64,000 bases of DNA, taken from assembly GCF_028736925.1 (NCBI RefSeq), contig NZ_JAQZAT010000010.1, positions 124,001-188,000 of the forward strand, given 5' to 3'. The position numbers were made by a program, and so were the translations under genes. Source of the stretch: Flavivirga sp. 57AJ16 (lineage in GTDB: Bacteria; Bacteroidota; Bacteroidia; Flavobacteriales; Flavobacteriaceae). The notes below the pieces were generated by a model. It saw only the letters and a list, made by a program, of their open reading frames with translations, was not told the DNA's origin and did not search any database. Positions 1 to 8,928 of this stretch are shown in pieces; the stretch's first letter is position 1, and every line of letters begins with the position of its first letter.

Positions 1-1052
1 CCTGGGGTAATGAATATGTGATTGTTTTTAAGTACTGAATCTATATAGGCTTCTGCATTTTCGGATCCTGGTAGCTTAGCCCAAACAAAAAGTCCTACGG
101 CATTTTTATCGTACGTACAATTTAAAGCGTCTGCTAATTGCCAAACTAAATCGCGACGCTGTTTATAGACACTATTAAGCGTAACAAACCACATGTCTGA
201 ACATTTTAAAGCTTCAATAGCCCCTTTTTGAATACCATAAAACATGCCTGAATCCATGTTACTCTTCACCTTTAAAATATTGCTTATATGCTCACTATCT
301 CCCACAACCATTCCTACACGCCATCCTGCCATATTAAAAGTCTTACTTAACGAATTAAGTTCCAAACACACCTCTTTTGCTCCTGCAACACTAAGTATAC
401 TTTTTGGCGCATCATTCAATATAAAACTATACGGATTGTCATTAACTATTAAAATTCCGTGACGCTTCGCAAATGCCACTAATTCTTCAAACAAGTATGT
501 GTTTGGCAGAGCGCCTGTTGGCATATGTGGATAGTTTACCCACATGAGCTTCACCTTGCTCAAATCCAATTGCTCTAAAGCTTCAAAATCCGGCAACCAA
601 TTATTTGCTGCATCCAATTCGTAAAAAACAGGTTTTGCTCCTACTAATTTAGTAACGGATTGATACGTTGGATATCCAGGGTTTGGAATCAGCACGGCAT
701 CACCTTCATTTAAATATGCCATTGAAATGTGCATGATCCCTTCTTTACTTCCCATGAGCGGTAAAACCTCGGAGGTAGCACTTAAAGAAACCGAAAAATG
801 TTCTTCGTAAAACCTCGCCATAGCGTCTCTTAGCTCTGGCAATCCCTGATAACTTTGATACTTATGTGCATTAGGAGCCAACAACCCTTCTTTTATGGCC
901 TCTACCACTCTTTGCGGTGGCTGTAAATCCGGACTCCCAATACCTAAATTAATGATAGGTTTTCCACTGGTTATAAGAAAGTTTACCTCTCTTAATTTTT
1001 TAGAAAAGTAATATTCTTCTACCGTTAGCAATCTGTTAGCAGCTTCAATCAT
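1..1052 (-). CDS. PLP-dependent aminotransferase (class I/II), 3' end outside window
   Basis: Reading the minus strand from the ATG at 1052 gives about 350 residues without a stop, running off the left edge. The fold-type I signature SLSKTFNMAGWRVG is visible and the PLP lysine is about residue 237. An IPNPGYPTY loop and a WVNYPHMPTGA segment are typical of the class I/II family near LL-diaminopimelate and aromatic aminotransferases. The start codon overlaps the pheA stop by 4 bp (ATGA), so the two are translationally coupled. In Bacteroidota an aminotransferase next to pheA commonly serves Phe/Tyr synthesis, which is the inferred role; the exact substrate cannot be read. Confidence 0.85.
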   Translation of the reverse strand, partial: MIEAANRLLTVEEYYFSKKLREVNFLITSGKPIINLGIGSPDLQPPQRVVEAIKEGLLAPNAHKYQSYQGLPELRDAMARFYEEHFSVSLSATSEVLPLMGSKEGIMHISMAYLNEGDAVLIPNPGYPTYQSVTKLVGAKPVFYELDAANNWLPDFEALEQLDLSKVKLMWVNYPHMPTGALPNTYLFEELVAFAKRHGILIVNDNPYSFILNDAPKSILSVAGAKEVCLELNSLSKTFNMAGWRVGMVVGDSEHISNILKVKSNMDSGMFYGIQKGAIEALKCSDMWFVTLNSVYKQRRDLVWQLADALNCTYDKNAVGLFVWAKLPGSENAEAYIDSVLKNNHIFITP

Positions 1053-1876
1053 AACTTAGCTTTTTTATATTCACCGAGCACTTTAAGTCCTTTTCCCATA
1101 ATATTAATTATAGATTTTGCTTTTTTAAAATCCTCATATTGTTCAAAAGTAACATCAACAAAAAAAGCATATTTCCAAGGTGTTTCAATTATTGGTAATG
1201 ATTGAATTTTAGTTAAATTCAATTTACAGTCGCTCATCACATTAAGAATGGCTGCCAAACTGCCTCTTTTATGGTCGCTTTCAAACTTAACCGAAGCTTT
1301 ATTGATTTCATTTTCAGGCACTTCAGAATTCGTTCGTTTTATAATAACAAAACGCGTTTCGTTGTGCTTTATAGTTTGAATACTAGACGCCAGAATATCC
1401 AGCGCAAATATATCGGCAGCCAAAGTACTTGCAATAGCACCTATTCCTTTAAGCTTTTTTTCACGTATCCGTTGGGCAACCTCTGCCGTATCCTTATCTT
1501 CTACTAATTTGATATGAGGATATTGCTTAAAAAACTCTTTACACTGCAACAACGCCATAGGATGTGAATAGACTTCTTTTATATCTTCTATGCGTTGACC
1601 CGGCCATGCCATTAAGTTATGCTGAACATCTATATAATACTCCCCGACTATATGTAAACCATATGTATCAATTAAAGCATAATTAGGGATAATGGAGCCT
1701 ACTATAGAATTTTCTAAGGCCATAATAGCCGCATCACATTCTTTAGTAATTAAAGAATCGACCACCCTATCGAATGTCAAACATTCAATGACATCAACTG
1801 GCTTATCAAAAAATTGTTTTGACACAATGTGATGAAAAGACCCTTTTACTCCCTGTATAGCTACCGTTTTAATCAA
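1049..1876 (-). CDS. pheA: prephenate dehydratase
   Basis: A 275-residue protein with a periplasmic-binding-like PDT domain (about 1-185, including the NETRFVII motif) and a C-terminal ACT domain (about 195-275, KRGSLAAIL). It converts prephenate to phenylpyruvate in phenylalanine synthesis. The usual ACT-domain ESRP phenylalanine-binding motif reads QSLP here. The reading frame opens with TTG at 1876; no in-frame ATG lies between it and the upstream leader, so TTG is the likely start. It is first in an operon with the aminotransferase (4 bp overlap) and is preceded by a leader peptide and an intrinsic terminator, suggesting attenuation control. Confidence 0.92.
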   Translation of the reverse strand: MIKTVAIQGVKGSFHHIVSKQFFDKPVDVIECLTFDRVVDSLITKECDAAIMALENSIVGSIIPNYALIDTYGLHIVGEYYIDVQHNLMAWPGQRIEDIKEVYSHPMALLQCKEFFKQYPHIKLVEDKDTAEVAQRIREKKLKGIGAIASTLAADIFALDILASSIQTIKHNETRFVIIKRTNSEVPENEINKASVKFESDHKRGSLAAILNVMSDCKLNLTKIQSLPIIETPWKYAFFVDVTFEQYEDFKKAKSIINIMGKGLKVLGEYKKAKL

Positions 1877-1939
1877 AACTTCGTTTTATTTTATTAAGAC
1901 CTCAATCTTCATTGCGGTTGTTTAATTAAAAAGTTGAAC

Positions 1940-1968
1940 AAAAAAAAGTCCCGATTTTCATCGAGACT
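1940..1968 (-). terminator. intrinsic terminator in the pheA leader (attenuator)
   Basis: On the minus strand a 9-bp stem (AGTCTCGAT / ATCGGGACT, one G-T wobble) closes a GAAA tetraloop and is followed directly by seven T. No full gene lies upstream on this strand except the aromatic leader ORF, and pheA begins about 65 bp downstream. It is therefore best read as a conditional terminator for pheA. The 5' arm can alternatively pair with CGAGGC near the end of the leader ORF (6 bp with one wobble), giving an antiterminator. Confidence 0.75.
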
Positions 1969-1993
1969 CATATCTAAAATTTATAGTTATAAA

Positions 1994-2074
1994 TTATACA
2001 TACAACGCCTCGTTCCTTTTGCTAAAAAAGAAATAAAACCAGTTGTTAAAATATGTATAATATACTGTTGTCAT
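1994..2074 (-). CDS. putative Phe/Tyr-rich leader peptide of pheA
   Basis: A 26-codon ORF on the minus strand, ATG at 2074 and TAA at 1994-1996. It carries VYYTYF and then WFYFFF, so 11 of 26 residues are aromatic. It begins just downstream of a promoter-like pair and ends 26 bp before an intrinsic terminator. This is the classic layout of a ribosome-mediated attenuator in which starvation for phenylalanyl-tRNA stalls the ribosome. The peptide itself would have no function beyond being translated. The role is inferred; no family match was tested. Confidence 0.65.
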   Translation of the reverse strand: MTTVYYTYFNNWFYFFFSKRNEALYV

Positions 2075-2084
2075 AATTATGATG

Positions 2085-2114
2085 CTAAAGTAAATAATAT
2101 TTTAAGAAATCAAA
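2085..2114 (-). promoter_or_regulatory. promoter of the pheA leader
   Basis: On the minus strand TTTG (2114-2111) is followed after 18 bp by TACTTTAG (2092-2085). That is one base off the Bacteroidota -7 consensus TAnnTTTG at the usual spacing. Transcription would begin a few bases before the leader ATG at 2074. Confidence 0.45.
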
Positions 2115-2219
2115 ATTGTAGTATTGTTTTTTTTTGAAGTTTTTAAAAATTTTAAAGATTATATAGTAAAACTTCTATTGCATTATATAATTATTATTTT
2201 TGAATAAATAATTTTAATT

Positions 2220-3116
2220 ATGTCTATTGAAGTAGTAGGGGTTTCAAAACACTATGGAGAACAAAAAGCTTTAAACAAAATATCGTTTAGAGTCAACAAA
2301 CCAGAAATTGTTGGATTTTTAGGCCCTAATGGTGCTGGAAAATCTACTATGATGAAAATCTTAACGACTTACATGACCCCTAGCGAAGGTACTGCAAAGG
2401 TAAATGGACATGATATAAAGGAGAGCAAACAGCTTGTTCAACAAAGTATCGGGTATTTGCCAGAGCACAATCCTTTATATTTAGACATGTTTGTTAAAGA
2501 GTATTTAAGATTTAATGCCCAGATTTACAAGATTTCCAAACAACGTGTTAATGATGTTATTGAACTTACCGGTTTAACACCCGAAGCCCATAAAAAAATA
2601 GGGCAGCTCTCTAAAGGGTATCGTCAACGTGTAGGCTTGGCCAATGCGCTATTACATAATCCTGATGTTTTGATATTGGATGAACCAACCACTGGCTTAG
2701 ACCCTAACCAATTGATTGATATTAGAAATCTCATAAAAGAAATTGGAGAAACCAAAACCGTATTTCTCTCTACACATATCATGCAAGAGGTCGAAGCCAT
2801 GTGCGATCGTGTGATTATCATTAATAAAGGGGAAATTGTCGCAGATAAAAAACTAAACGAATTACGTGATGCCAAAGAACAAATTGTTATTGTAGAGTTT
2901 GATTATCGCGTTGAAGATGCTTTTTTATTAAAGCTTCCGAAAGTAAAAAGCATAACCAATACGCACGGTTTTGTTTATGAAATCACTTTTAAAACTTCGG
3001 AAGACATGCGGTCTTATGTGTTTGACTTTGCTCACGATAATCAATTGAAAATTTTACAGCTTAATCAAAAGAACGCCAGTTTAGAATCCCTTTTTAGGGA
3101 TTTAACATCAAAATAG
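2220..3116 (+). CDS. gldA: gliding motility ABC transporter ATPase GldA
   Basis: A 298-residue ABC ATPase with Walker A GPNGAGKST (35-43), signature LSKGYRQRVG (about 132) and Walker B VLILDEPTTGLD. The C-terminal extension and overall length match GldA, the ATPase that works with GldF/GldG in gliding motility and type IX secretion-linked functions of Flavobacteriia. The membrane partners are not in the window, which is normal since gldA is often unlinked. A -7-like TATTTTTG box lies at 2195-2202, 18 bp before the ATG. It is divergent from pheA. Confidence 0.88.
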   Translation: MSIEVVGVSKHYGEQKALNKISFRVNKPEIVGFLGPNGAGKSTMMKILTTYMTPSEGTAKVNGHDIKESKQLVQQSIGYLPEHNPLYLDMFVKEYLRFNAQIYKISKQRVNDVIELTGLTPEAHKKIGQLSKGYRQRVGLANALLHNPDVLILDEPTTGLDPNQLIDIRNLIKEIGETKTVFLSTHIMQEVEAMCDRVIIINKGEIVADKKLNELRDAKEQIVIVEFDYRVEDAFLLKLPKVKSITNTHGFVYEITFKTSEDMRSYVFDFAHDNQLKILQLNQKNASLESLFRDLTSK

Positions 3117-3150
3117 CTTCCTGATATGCATGCTTTAAATGAAAAGTATA

Positions 3151-3461
3151 AACTCATTTAAAGTTTTTGAATTATAGCGAAAATGAGTCATTTTTTATAT
3201 AGATAAAGACTTTTTTAATAGCATAACATCGTTCAATGCCATTAAGTTAAGGTAATTTGTTCTTTTTTTGTCACATTGAGTACTTCGTCTATAGTTTATC
3301 TTGAGTACTTCGGCTGCCGGACGGGCAGGGAGACGAAAGGCTCAGACTGACATTACGGCCTTAACTTAATGACATTGAGCATCGTTACGGCATTCAAAAA
3401 AGGCGAAATATAAATGAAAAAGGGGGTGTTTTTTAGCCCATTGAAAAAGTTTAAATGAGTT
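3151..3461. repeat. palindromic-ended element E1 with element F1 nested inside
   Basis: Outer ends are an inverted repeat (AACTCATTTAAA at left, its complement at right, extended by TTTTT). In the middle sits F1 (3233-3378). Removing F1 leaves about 160 bp resembling E2 at 40645-40827. The gldA-pta interval is thus mostly mobile or repeat DNA. A TAATTTTG -7-like box at 3500-3507 lies between it and pta. Confidence 0.6.
3233..3378. mobile_element. MITE-like element F1 (146 bp)
   Basis: Terminal inverted repeats TCAATGYCATTAAGTTAAGG occur at both ends. CATCGT is repeated on both flanks, consistent with a target duplication of about 7 bp. The interior carries a short CTGCCGGACGGGCAG-type palindrome. 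Other copies are F2 (34501-34662) and F3 (52138-52798). Confidence 0.7.
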
Positions 3462-3587
3462 CTATGATAAATATCATCCTTATCATAATATGAAGACATT
3501 AATTTTGCGGTATAATATTTTAAATATAAGCATAGTTACTTTGCTTAAAAGCAAACAACAAACTATCTTGTAATACTATAAAACACT

Positions 3588-5678
3588 ATGAGTAAAGGAG
3601 TTTATGTGGCTACTATTGAGCCCAACAGCGGTAAATCTGTTGTTGTTCTGGGCTTAATGCGTATGCTTTTGGGAAAGACTGCCAAGGTTGGGTATTTTAG
3701 ACCGATTATTGAAGATCTTGAAGCAGGCGAGATGGACAATCACATCAATACCGTGATGTCTCATTTTGAACTGGATATTAATTATAAAAAAACATTTGCA
3801 TATACAAGAAGTCAGGTACTTGACCTATATAACCAAGGGAAATCCGGTGAAGTCATAGATGAAATCATAAAAAAATACAAAAAACTTGAAGAGCGTTTTG
3901 ATTTTGTTTTAGTAGAGGGCACCGATTTCTCTCACGAAAACTCAAGTCTAGAGCTAGACATTAATATTATAATATCTAAAAACCTTGGGCTTCCTGTTAT
4001 TATAGTGTCTCAAGGGGACAAGAAAGAGCTTAAAGAGATTGTGGATAGTGTTCAATTAGCGCATGACACTTTTAAACAAGATGTTGATGTGCTTTCAATA
4101 ATAACCAACAAAGCAAACCCTGATGCTCTTTCTACGCTCAAAGCACAATTAAAAACACGTATAAGCAAGGGAACAGATATTACCGTGATACCAAAAATCC
4201 CTAATCTAAGTAGCCCTACTGTAAAAGAAATTTCAAAGGCTTTACATGGCGAAGTTCTTTTTGGCCAAGACATGTTAAATAACCTAACCGAAAATTTTAG
4301 CGTGGGGGCTATGCAATTGCGTAATTATTTAACCCACCTAAAGGAAAATGCATTGGTTATTGCCCCTGGTGACAGAGCCGATATTATTCTGGGAGCTCTA
4401 CAAGCGAATATTTCTAAAAATTACCCTAAAATTGCTGGAATCATTTTAACAGGAGGCCTTATTCCCGAGAAACCTATTTTAAAACTTATTGAAGGGCTTT
4501 CCAGTATTGTACCCCTTATAAGTGTGAAAGGAGGCACTTACCATGTAGCCAGTAGTATTGGAAACATCAAGCCCAGAATATATGCTGAAAACAAAGAAAA
4601 AATAACGACATCCATTGCTACTTTCGAAAAACATGTAGATACAGATAAGCTCGCAGATAAACTTATCACTTTTAAATCTGAGGTATTTACCCCTAGAATG
4701 TTTCAATACCATTTATTACAACGCGCTTTAAATAATAAAAAACATATTGTTTTACCAGAAGGTTATGATGAACGCGTTTTACGTGCCGCTGCGAGATTAG
4801 TTAATGCGCATGTTGTAGAATTAACGCTTCTGGGCGAAGAAGATAAAATTAAAGAGCTTATTGAAAAATTAGACATCCCTCTAAATATTAACGAGGTACA
4901 TATTATATCGCCTACAAAATCACCTCATTTTGCAGATTATGCCCATACCTTTTACGAACTTAGAAAGCATAAAAACGTAAGTTTAGAAATGGCAAGGGAT
5001 ACCATGTCCGATGTTTCATATTTTGGTACCATGATGATCTATAAAGGCCATGCAGACGGTATGGTTTCTGGGGCCGTGCATACGACGCAGCACACCTTAC
5101 GCCCAGCTTTACAATTTATAAAAACAAAACCTGGAGTAAACTTGGTATCGTCTATTTTCTTTATGTGCTTGGAAGATAGGATTTCTGTGTTTGGAGATTG
5201 TGCCATCAACCCAAATCCAAACGCACAACAATTGGCAGAAATAGCTATTTCATCAGCCCAAACGGCAAAAGAATTTGGTATTGAGCCCAAGGTTGCCATG
5301 CTTTCTTATTCATCCGGTGCTTCTGGAAAAGGGGCCGATGTAGAAAAAGTTAGAGAAGCTACCGAGATTGTAAAAGCTCAAAATTCAGATTTAAAGATTG
5401 AAGGTCCTATTCAATATGACGCTGCGGTAGATATGCGTATTGGAAAAAGTAAATTACCGGATTCTAAAGTTGCAGGACATGCCAGTATTTTAATTTTTCC
5501 AGATCTAAACACTGGCAACAACACCTACAAAGCTGTACAAAGAGAAACAGGAGCATTAGCTATAGGGCCTGTTCTACAAGGATTAAATAAACCAGTAAAT
5601 GATCTTAGCAGAGGGTGTACTGCTGATGATATTTATAGTACTGTTATCATTACCGCTATTCAAGCCCAAAATCAATAA
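3588..5678 (+). CDS. pta: phosphate acetyltransferase
   Basis: A 696-residue long-form Pta. The N-terminal half is BioD/DRTGG-like (VYVATIEPNSGKSVVVLGL at 5-23, then a DRTGG-type region around 220-340). The C-terminal PTA catalytic domain spans about 370-690 (KHIVLPEGYDERVLRAA, then YSSGASGKGADVEKVREAT). It interconverts acetyl-CoA and acetyl phosphate. ackA follows 2 bp after the stop, so the two form an acetate-overflow/ATP-generating operon. Length and domain order are normal. Confidence 0.95.
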   Translation: MSKGVYVATIEPNSGKSVVVLGLMRMLLGKTAKVGYFRPIIEDLEAGEMDNHINTVMSHFELDINYKKTFAYTRSQVLDLYNQGKSGEVIDEIIKKYKKLEERFDFVLVEGTDFSHENSSLELDINIIISKNLGLPVIIVSQGDKKELKEIVDSVQLAHDTFKQDVDVLSIITNKANPDALSTLKAQLKTRISKGTDITVIPKIPNLSSPTVKEISKALHGEVLFGQDMLNNLTENFSVGAMQLRNYLTHLKENALVIAPGDRADIILGALQANISKNYPKIAGIILTGGLIPEKPILKLIEGLSSIVPLISVKGGTYHVASSIGNIKPRIYAENKEKITTSIATFEKHVDTDKLADKLITFKSEVFTPRMFQYHLLQRALNNKKHIVLPEGYDERVLRAAARLVNAHVVELTLLGEEDKIKELIEKLDIPLNINEVHIISPTKSPHFADYAHTFYELRKHKNVSLEMARDTMSDVSYFGTMMIYKGHADGMVSGAVHTTQHTLRPALQFIKTKPGVNLVSSIFFMCLEDRISVFGDCAINPNPNAQQLAEIAISSAQTAKEFGIEPKVAMLSYSSGASGKGADVEKVREATEIVKAQNSDLKIEGPIQYDAAVDMRIGKSKLPDSKVAGHASILIFPDLNTGNNTYKAVQRETGALAIGPVLQGLNKPVNDLSRGCTADDIYSTVIITAIQAQNQ

Positions 5679-5680
5679 AT

Positions 5681-6868
5681 ATGCAAGTACTCGTTTTAAA
5701 TTCTGGAAGTTCCTCTTTAAAGTTTCAATTATTTTCAATGCCGGAAGAAACCATTCTTTGTTCTGGCCTCATTGAACGCATTGGGTTTGATGATGCAAAA
5801 TTCAAACTCAAAACCAAAGAAAACACGCTTGAGGTTGTAACTGCCATTCCCAATCACAAAACGGGTCTGGAATTATTAGCAAACCGGTTATTAGATAAAG
5901 ATACTGGTGTTATTAAATCTACCGATGCTATTCATATTGTTGGGCATCGGGTGGTTCATGGCGGTAAACATTTTAGTGATACTACCGAAATTACCGAAGC
6001 TGTAAAAGATAAGATAAAAACACTTTCATCATTGGCTCCTTTGCACAATCCTCCTAATTTAGAAGGTATTGAAGTTGCCGAAACCATATTTCCAAACGCT
6101 AAACAAATAGCCGTTTTCGATACGGCATTTCATCAATCAATTCCAGAATATGCTTATAAATATGCGATTCCAAATGAATATTCAGAAAAGCTTCATATTC
6201 GAGTTTACGGATTTCATGGCACCAGTCATAAATATGTCTCAGAAAAGGCTATGGAATATCTGGGAAAAAAGAATTCAAAAATAATCACCATCCATTTAGG
6301 TAATGGTTGTAGCATGACCGCTATTAAAAATGGAAAAAGTGTTGATCATTCTTTGGGTTTTTCACCAATTAACGGATTGATTATGGGTACGCGTTCTGGA
6401 GACATTGATCCTTCGATTATTTTTCATTTAGCTGAAAAATACGATTATAACGTAAATGAAATCAACGCACTACTCCAAAAGAAGAGCGGTATGTTTGGCT
6501 TAACAGGTTTAAGCGATTTAAGGGATATTCAAGCTGAAGCTGAAAAAGGCAACAAAGCTTGCCAATTGGCATTACAAATGAATGCGTACCGTATAAAAAA
6601 ATATATTGGTAGTTATGCTGCTGTTTTAAACGGATTAGATGCTATTGTCTTTACTGCCGGAATTGGTGAAAATTCTATTTTAATGCGCCAAATGGTTTGT
6701 GAGAATATGGACTTTTTAGGTATTGAATTAGACACCGAAAAAAATAAAGTGAGATCCAAAGAAACACATGCCATTAATACAGACGGTTCTAATGTGAAAG
6801 TTTTAGTGATCCCAACAAATGAAGAGCTGGAAATCGCTAAGCAATCGATTAATCTATTCAAAAATTAA
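5681..6868 (+). CDS. ackA: acetate kinase
   Basis: A 395-residue ASKHA-fold kinase starting with the acetate kinase signature VLNSGSSSLKFQLF. Other family blocks present are GHRVVHGG, FDTAFHQ, YGFHGTSHKYV, LGNGCS, GTRSGDIDP and FTAGIGEN. It transfers phosphate between acetyl phosphate and ADP. It follows pta by 2 bp. Its last 15 bp overlap the 3' end of the convergent DUF2807 gene. Confidence 0.96.
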   Translation: MQVLVLNSGSSSLKFQLFSMPEETILCSGLIERIGFDDAKFKLKTKENTLEVVTAIPNHKTGLELLANRLLDKDTGVIKSTDAIHIVGHRVVHGGKHFSDTTEITEAVKDKIKTLSSLAPLHNPPNLEGIEVAETIFPNAKQIAVFDTAFHQSIPEYAYKYAIPNEYSEKLHIRVYGFHGTSHKYVSEKAMEYLGKKNSKIITIHLGNGCSMTAIKNGKSVDHSLGFSPINGLIMGTRSGDIDPSIIFHLAEKYDYNVNEINALLQKKSGMFGLTGLSDLRDIQAEAEKGNKACQLALQMNAYRIKKYIGSYAAVLNGLDAIVFTAGIGENSILMRQMVCENMDFLGIELDTEKNKVRSKETHAINTDGSNVKVLVIPTNEELEIAKQSINLFKN

Positions 6869-7600
6869 TCGTCCTTTATACAATTCATCAATAGCAACTA
6901 TAGGGGGACGGTTCACAGAAATGACATGACCCGTTCCAGAAATAGTTCCCCTTATTTCTTGTTGTGGGTTTACAATCATATCATTTGATGCCCTGTTCCA
7001 TAATTGCACTTTTTGAGCGATAAGATTTCGGCCTTCAAAACGTGAGGTTCCTGCAGCAAAAGTAAGGTTCAGGTTTTCTGTTTTTCCTGAAATAAAGCAA
7101 TTAGACAAATTATTAAACACCAATCGAAATGTATTATTATCAATCTGTAACCTAAAATTAGCATTTGTAAAAGTATCCGGAGCTCCAAAATCTTCTGATA
7201 GAATCGTTAAACTTGGATAGGTCAAAACACCATCAGAGCTTATGTCATATTGTGTAGAACTCCTTATTTCTGTAATATTTGGAGATGTCACATATACTTT
7301 GGTAATACCATAATCGCGCACATAGTTGCACGTATTATGATCTGTCAACGTTAACTTACCATCTAAAACAACAGCTTCTACATCATTTAATAAGTTAGCC
7401 CCCGTTTCGATAATAACCTTTTGCTCATCCCCTTCTTTAATCACCAATTCGATATCGCGGTTTACTAATATTTTACCAAAGGAACCTACAACAATTTCTT
7501 GTTGGATAATGTTTCCTGCTTTTTGAAAACAATCACTGGTATGCTCGCTATCGCAAGCTATTATTAAAAACAAAACTAATAGGTGAATTATTCTTTTCAT
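6854..7600 (-). CDS. DUF2807 (head GIN) lipoprotein
   Basis: A 248-residue protein with a lipoprotein signal (LVLFLIIAC, cysteine at about 16). A right-handed beta-helix-like DUF2807 region follows (GSFGKILVNRDIELVIKEGD, then VYVTSPNITEIRSS and GTISGTGHVISVNRPP). Such proteins are exported and anchored in the outer or inner membrane of Bacteroidota; their role is not known. It overlaps the ackA 3' end by 15 bp in convergent orientation. The neighbours give no functional hint. Confidence 0.8.
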   Translation of the reverse strand: MKRIIHLLVLFLIIACDSEHTSDCFQKAGNIIQQEIVVGSFGKILVNRDIELVIKEGDEQKVIIETGANLLNDVEAVVLDGKLTLTDHNTCNYVRDYGITKVYVTSPNITEIRSSTQYDISSDGVLTYPSLTILSEDFGAPDTFTNANFRLQIDNNTFRLVFNNLSNCFISGKTENLNLTFAAGTSRFEGRNLIAQKVQLWNRASNDMIVNPQQEIRGTISGTGHVISVNRPPIVAIDELYKGRLIFE

Positions 7601-7679
7601 ATGCTGTTATTACTACGACGGCAGAAATCTATTATTTTAACATTAGTTTTATTAATCAACGTTAATCCTATTTGTATTC

Positions 7680-7790
7680 TAATATCCCCCTCTAGCTCAG
7701 TCGAGAGGTTGTAAAATATAGATTTAAGTTTTGTCGAACTCATGTTATTTCAGGTTTCATTTCATGAGATTCCTGCCTTCGCAGGAATAA
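7680..7790. repeat. GC-rich and CCTGC..GCAGG hairpin repeats
   Basis: The short gap between the DUF2807 and PagL-like genes contains CCCCCTCTAGCTCAGTCGAG. It also contains GATTCCTGCCTTCGCAGGAAT, one of many small hairpins of this family in the window (also near 9893, 10236, 10283, 13731, 38455 and 38645). They resemble REP or terminator-like intergenic repeats. Confidence 0.5.
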
Positions 7791-8891
7791 TTACAATCTA
7801 ACACCAATACCAAATTCTACTGCTTCCGCTTTGGCTGCATGTGATTTTAATGTTAATGCTCCAAACCACTTATCGCCAAAATAACGTTTTAAACCTATTC
7901 TTAAATATGTGGGCCCTTCAAAATCAAATGGATAATAAACATAATATCCAAACTGTGTTATCAGTGATGTTCTATTAACAAATAATTCATGACCAACAAA
8001 AACACCAACTCTTTTGTAATCTTCATTTCCAGATAAATTATCTTCTGGATGAGACACTGATCTGTAATAAATATACTCTTTTAAAAAATTTGAAAAGAAA
8101 ACATCTGCCCCAAACTGCAACGCACTTTTTATATTAATACGCTTATCTGCATAGGCAGAAAAAATATAAAAAGGAAATTGCCCGCTACCAACAATATCGC
8201 TTTCATTAATACCCGTTCTAAAGGCAAGATTATATTTTACCGGTTGTGTAAACCTTTCTTGCTCTTCATCACGAAGTGTGGTTATGTATTCCGGTTCCTC
8301 TTCTTCTAAATTATAAGTTACCCCGACATTTAGAGCCATAGAATTTATACTTGCATTGGGCGCTTTTACATTGGCGTTGGAATAATGAACAAAAGACAGG
8401 CCTGCCTGCACCCCAAACCTTTCTATAATACGTTCCTTTTTATAATTAAGCATCAAAAGCGTACTACTCATTAACTTGGAACCAAAGGCAATATTTCTAA
8501 AGTTACTGACCTTATCATAGGCGTTTTCGGTATATGCCAAGCCTTGGCCAATACGCAACATGATATGTCGCTTGAAAAAATAGAAGTTATAGTGCACATA
8601 CAGTGAAGATACGGTCCCCAAAACATCATTTTTTAAATTTTGATAGGCGTAAGTCACCCCATAATCCGGATAATTATAGCGTTGTTCCCAAGCTTTAAAT
8701 CCGTACGTTTTTTTATTCCAGCTTAAAATATAACCTTCAGGATGTCCTTTTATTAAATGCAGCAAGTCATTATTGTGCAATGCGATGTTTCCTTTAAAAT
8801 AATTCGCATCAATATAAGACGTATATGCCTTTTCTTGTGAGAAAGAAATACTGAAAACTGCACAAAAAACACAGGCTAAAAATAATCTCAT
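7791..8891 (-). CDS. acyloxyacyl hydrolase / PagL-like outer-membrane protein
   Basis: A 366-residue protein with a signal peptide (FLACVFCAVFSISFSQ) and many alternating aromatic beta-strand segments ending in GIGVRL, as in an outer-membrane barrel. The stretch around residues 169-171, HYS followed by NANVKAPN, matches the His-x-Ser motif of lipid A 3-O-deacylase (PagL) proteins. The protein is about twice the length of Pseudomonas PagL, as is usual in Bacteroidota homologues. The likely role is lipid A or outer-membrane lipid remodelling, but activity is inferred from the motif only. Confidence 0.65.
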   Translation of the reverse strand: MRLFLACVFCAVFSISFSQEKAYTSYIDANYFKGNIALHNNDLLHLIKGHPEGYILSWNKKTYGFKAWEQRYNYPDYGVTYAYQNLKNDVLGTVSSLYVHYNFYFFKRHIMLRIGQGLAYTENAYDKVSNFRNIAFGSKLMSSTLLMLNYKKERIIERFGVQAGLSFVHYSNANVKAPNASINSMALNVGVTYNLEEEEPEYITTLRDEEQERFTQPVKYNLAFRTGINESDIVGSGQFPFYIFSAYADKRINIKSALQFGADVFFSNFLKEYIYYRSVSHPEDNLSGNEDYKRVGVFVGHELFVNRTSLITQFGYYVYYPFDFEGPTYLRIGLKRYFGDKWFGALTLKSHAAKAEAVEFGIGVRL

Positions 8892-8928
8892 TTATGGATT
8901 TGCTTGAAAAGCAAAAATAATGGAATTA

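Noticed and set aside
1934-2137. Plus-strand ORF of 67 codons upstream of gldA
   Set aside because: It runs antisense through the pheA attenuator, starts within the terminator T-tract complement and has no protein-like features.
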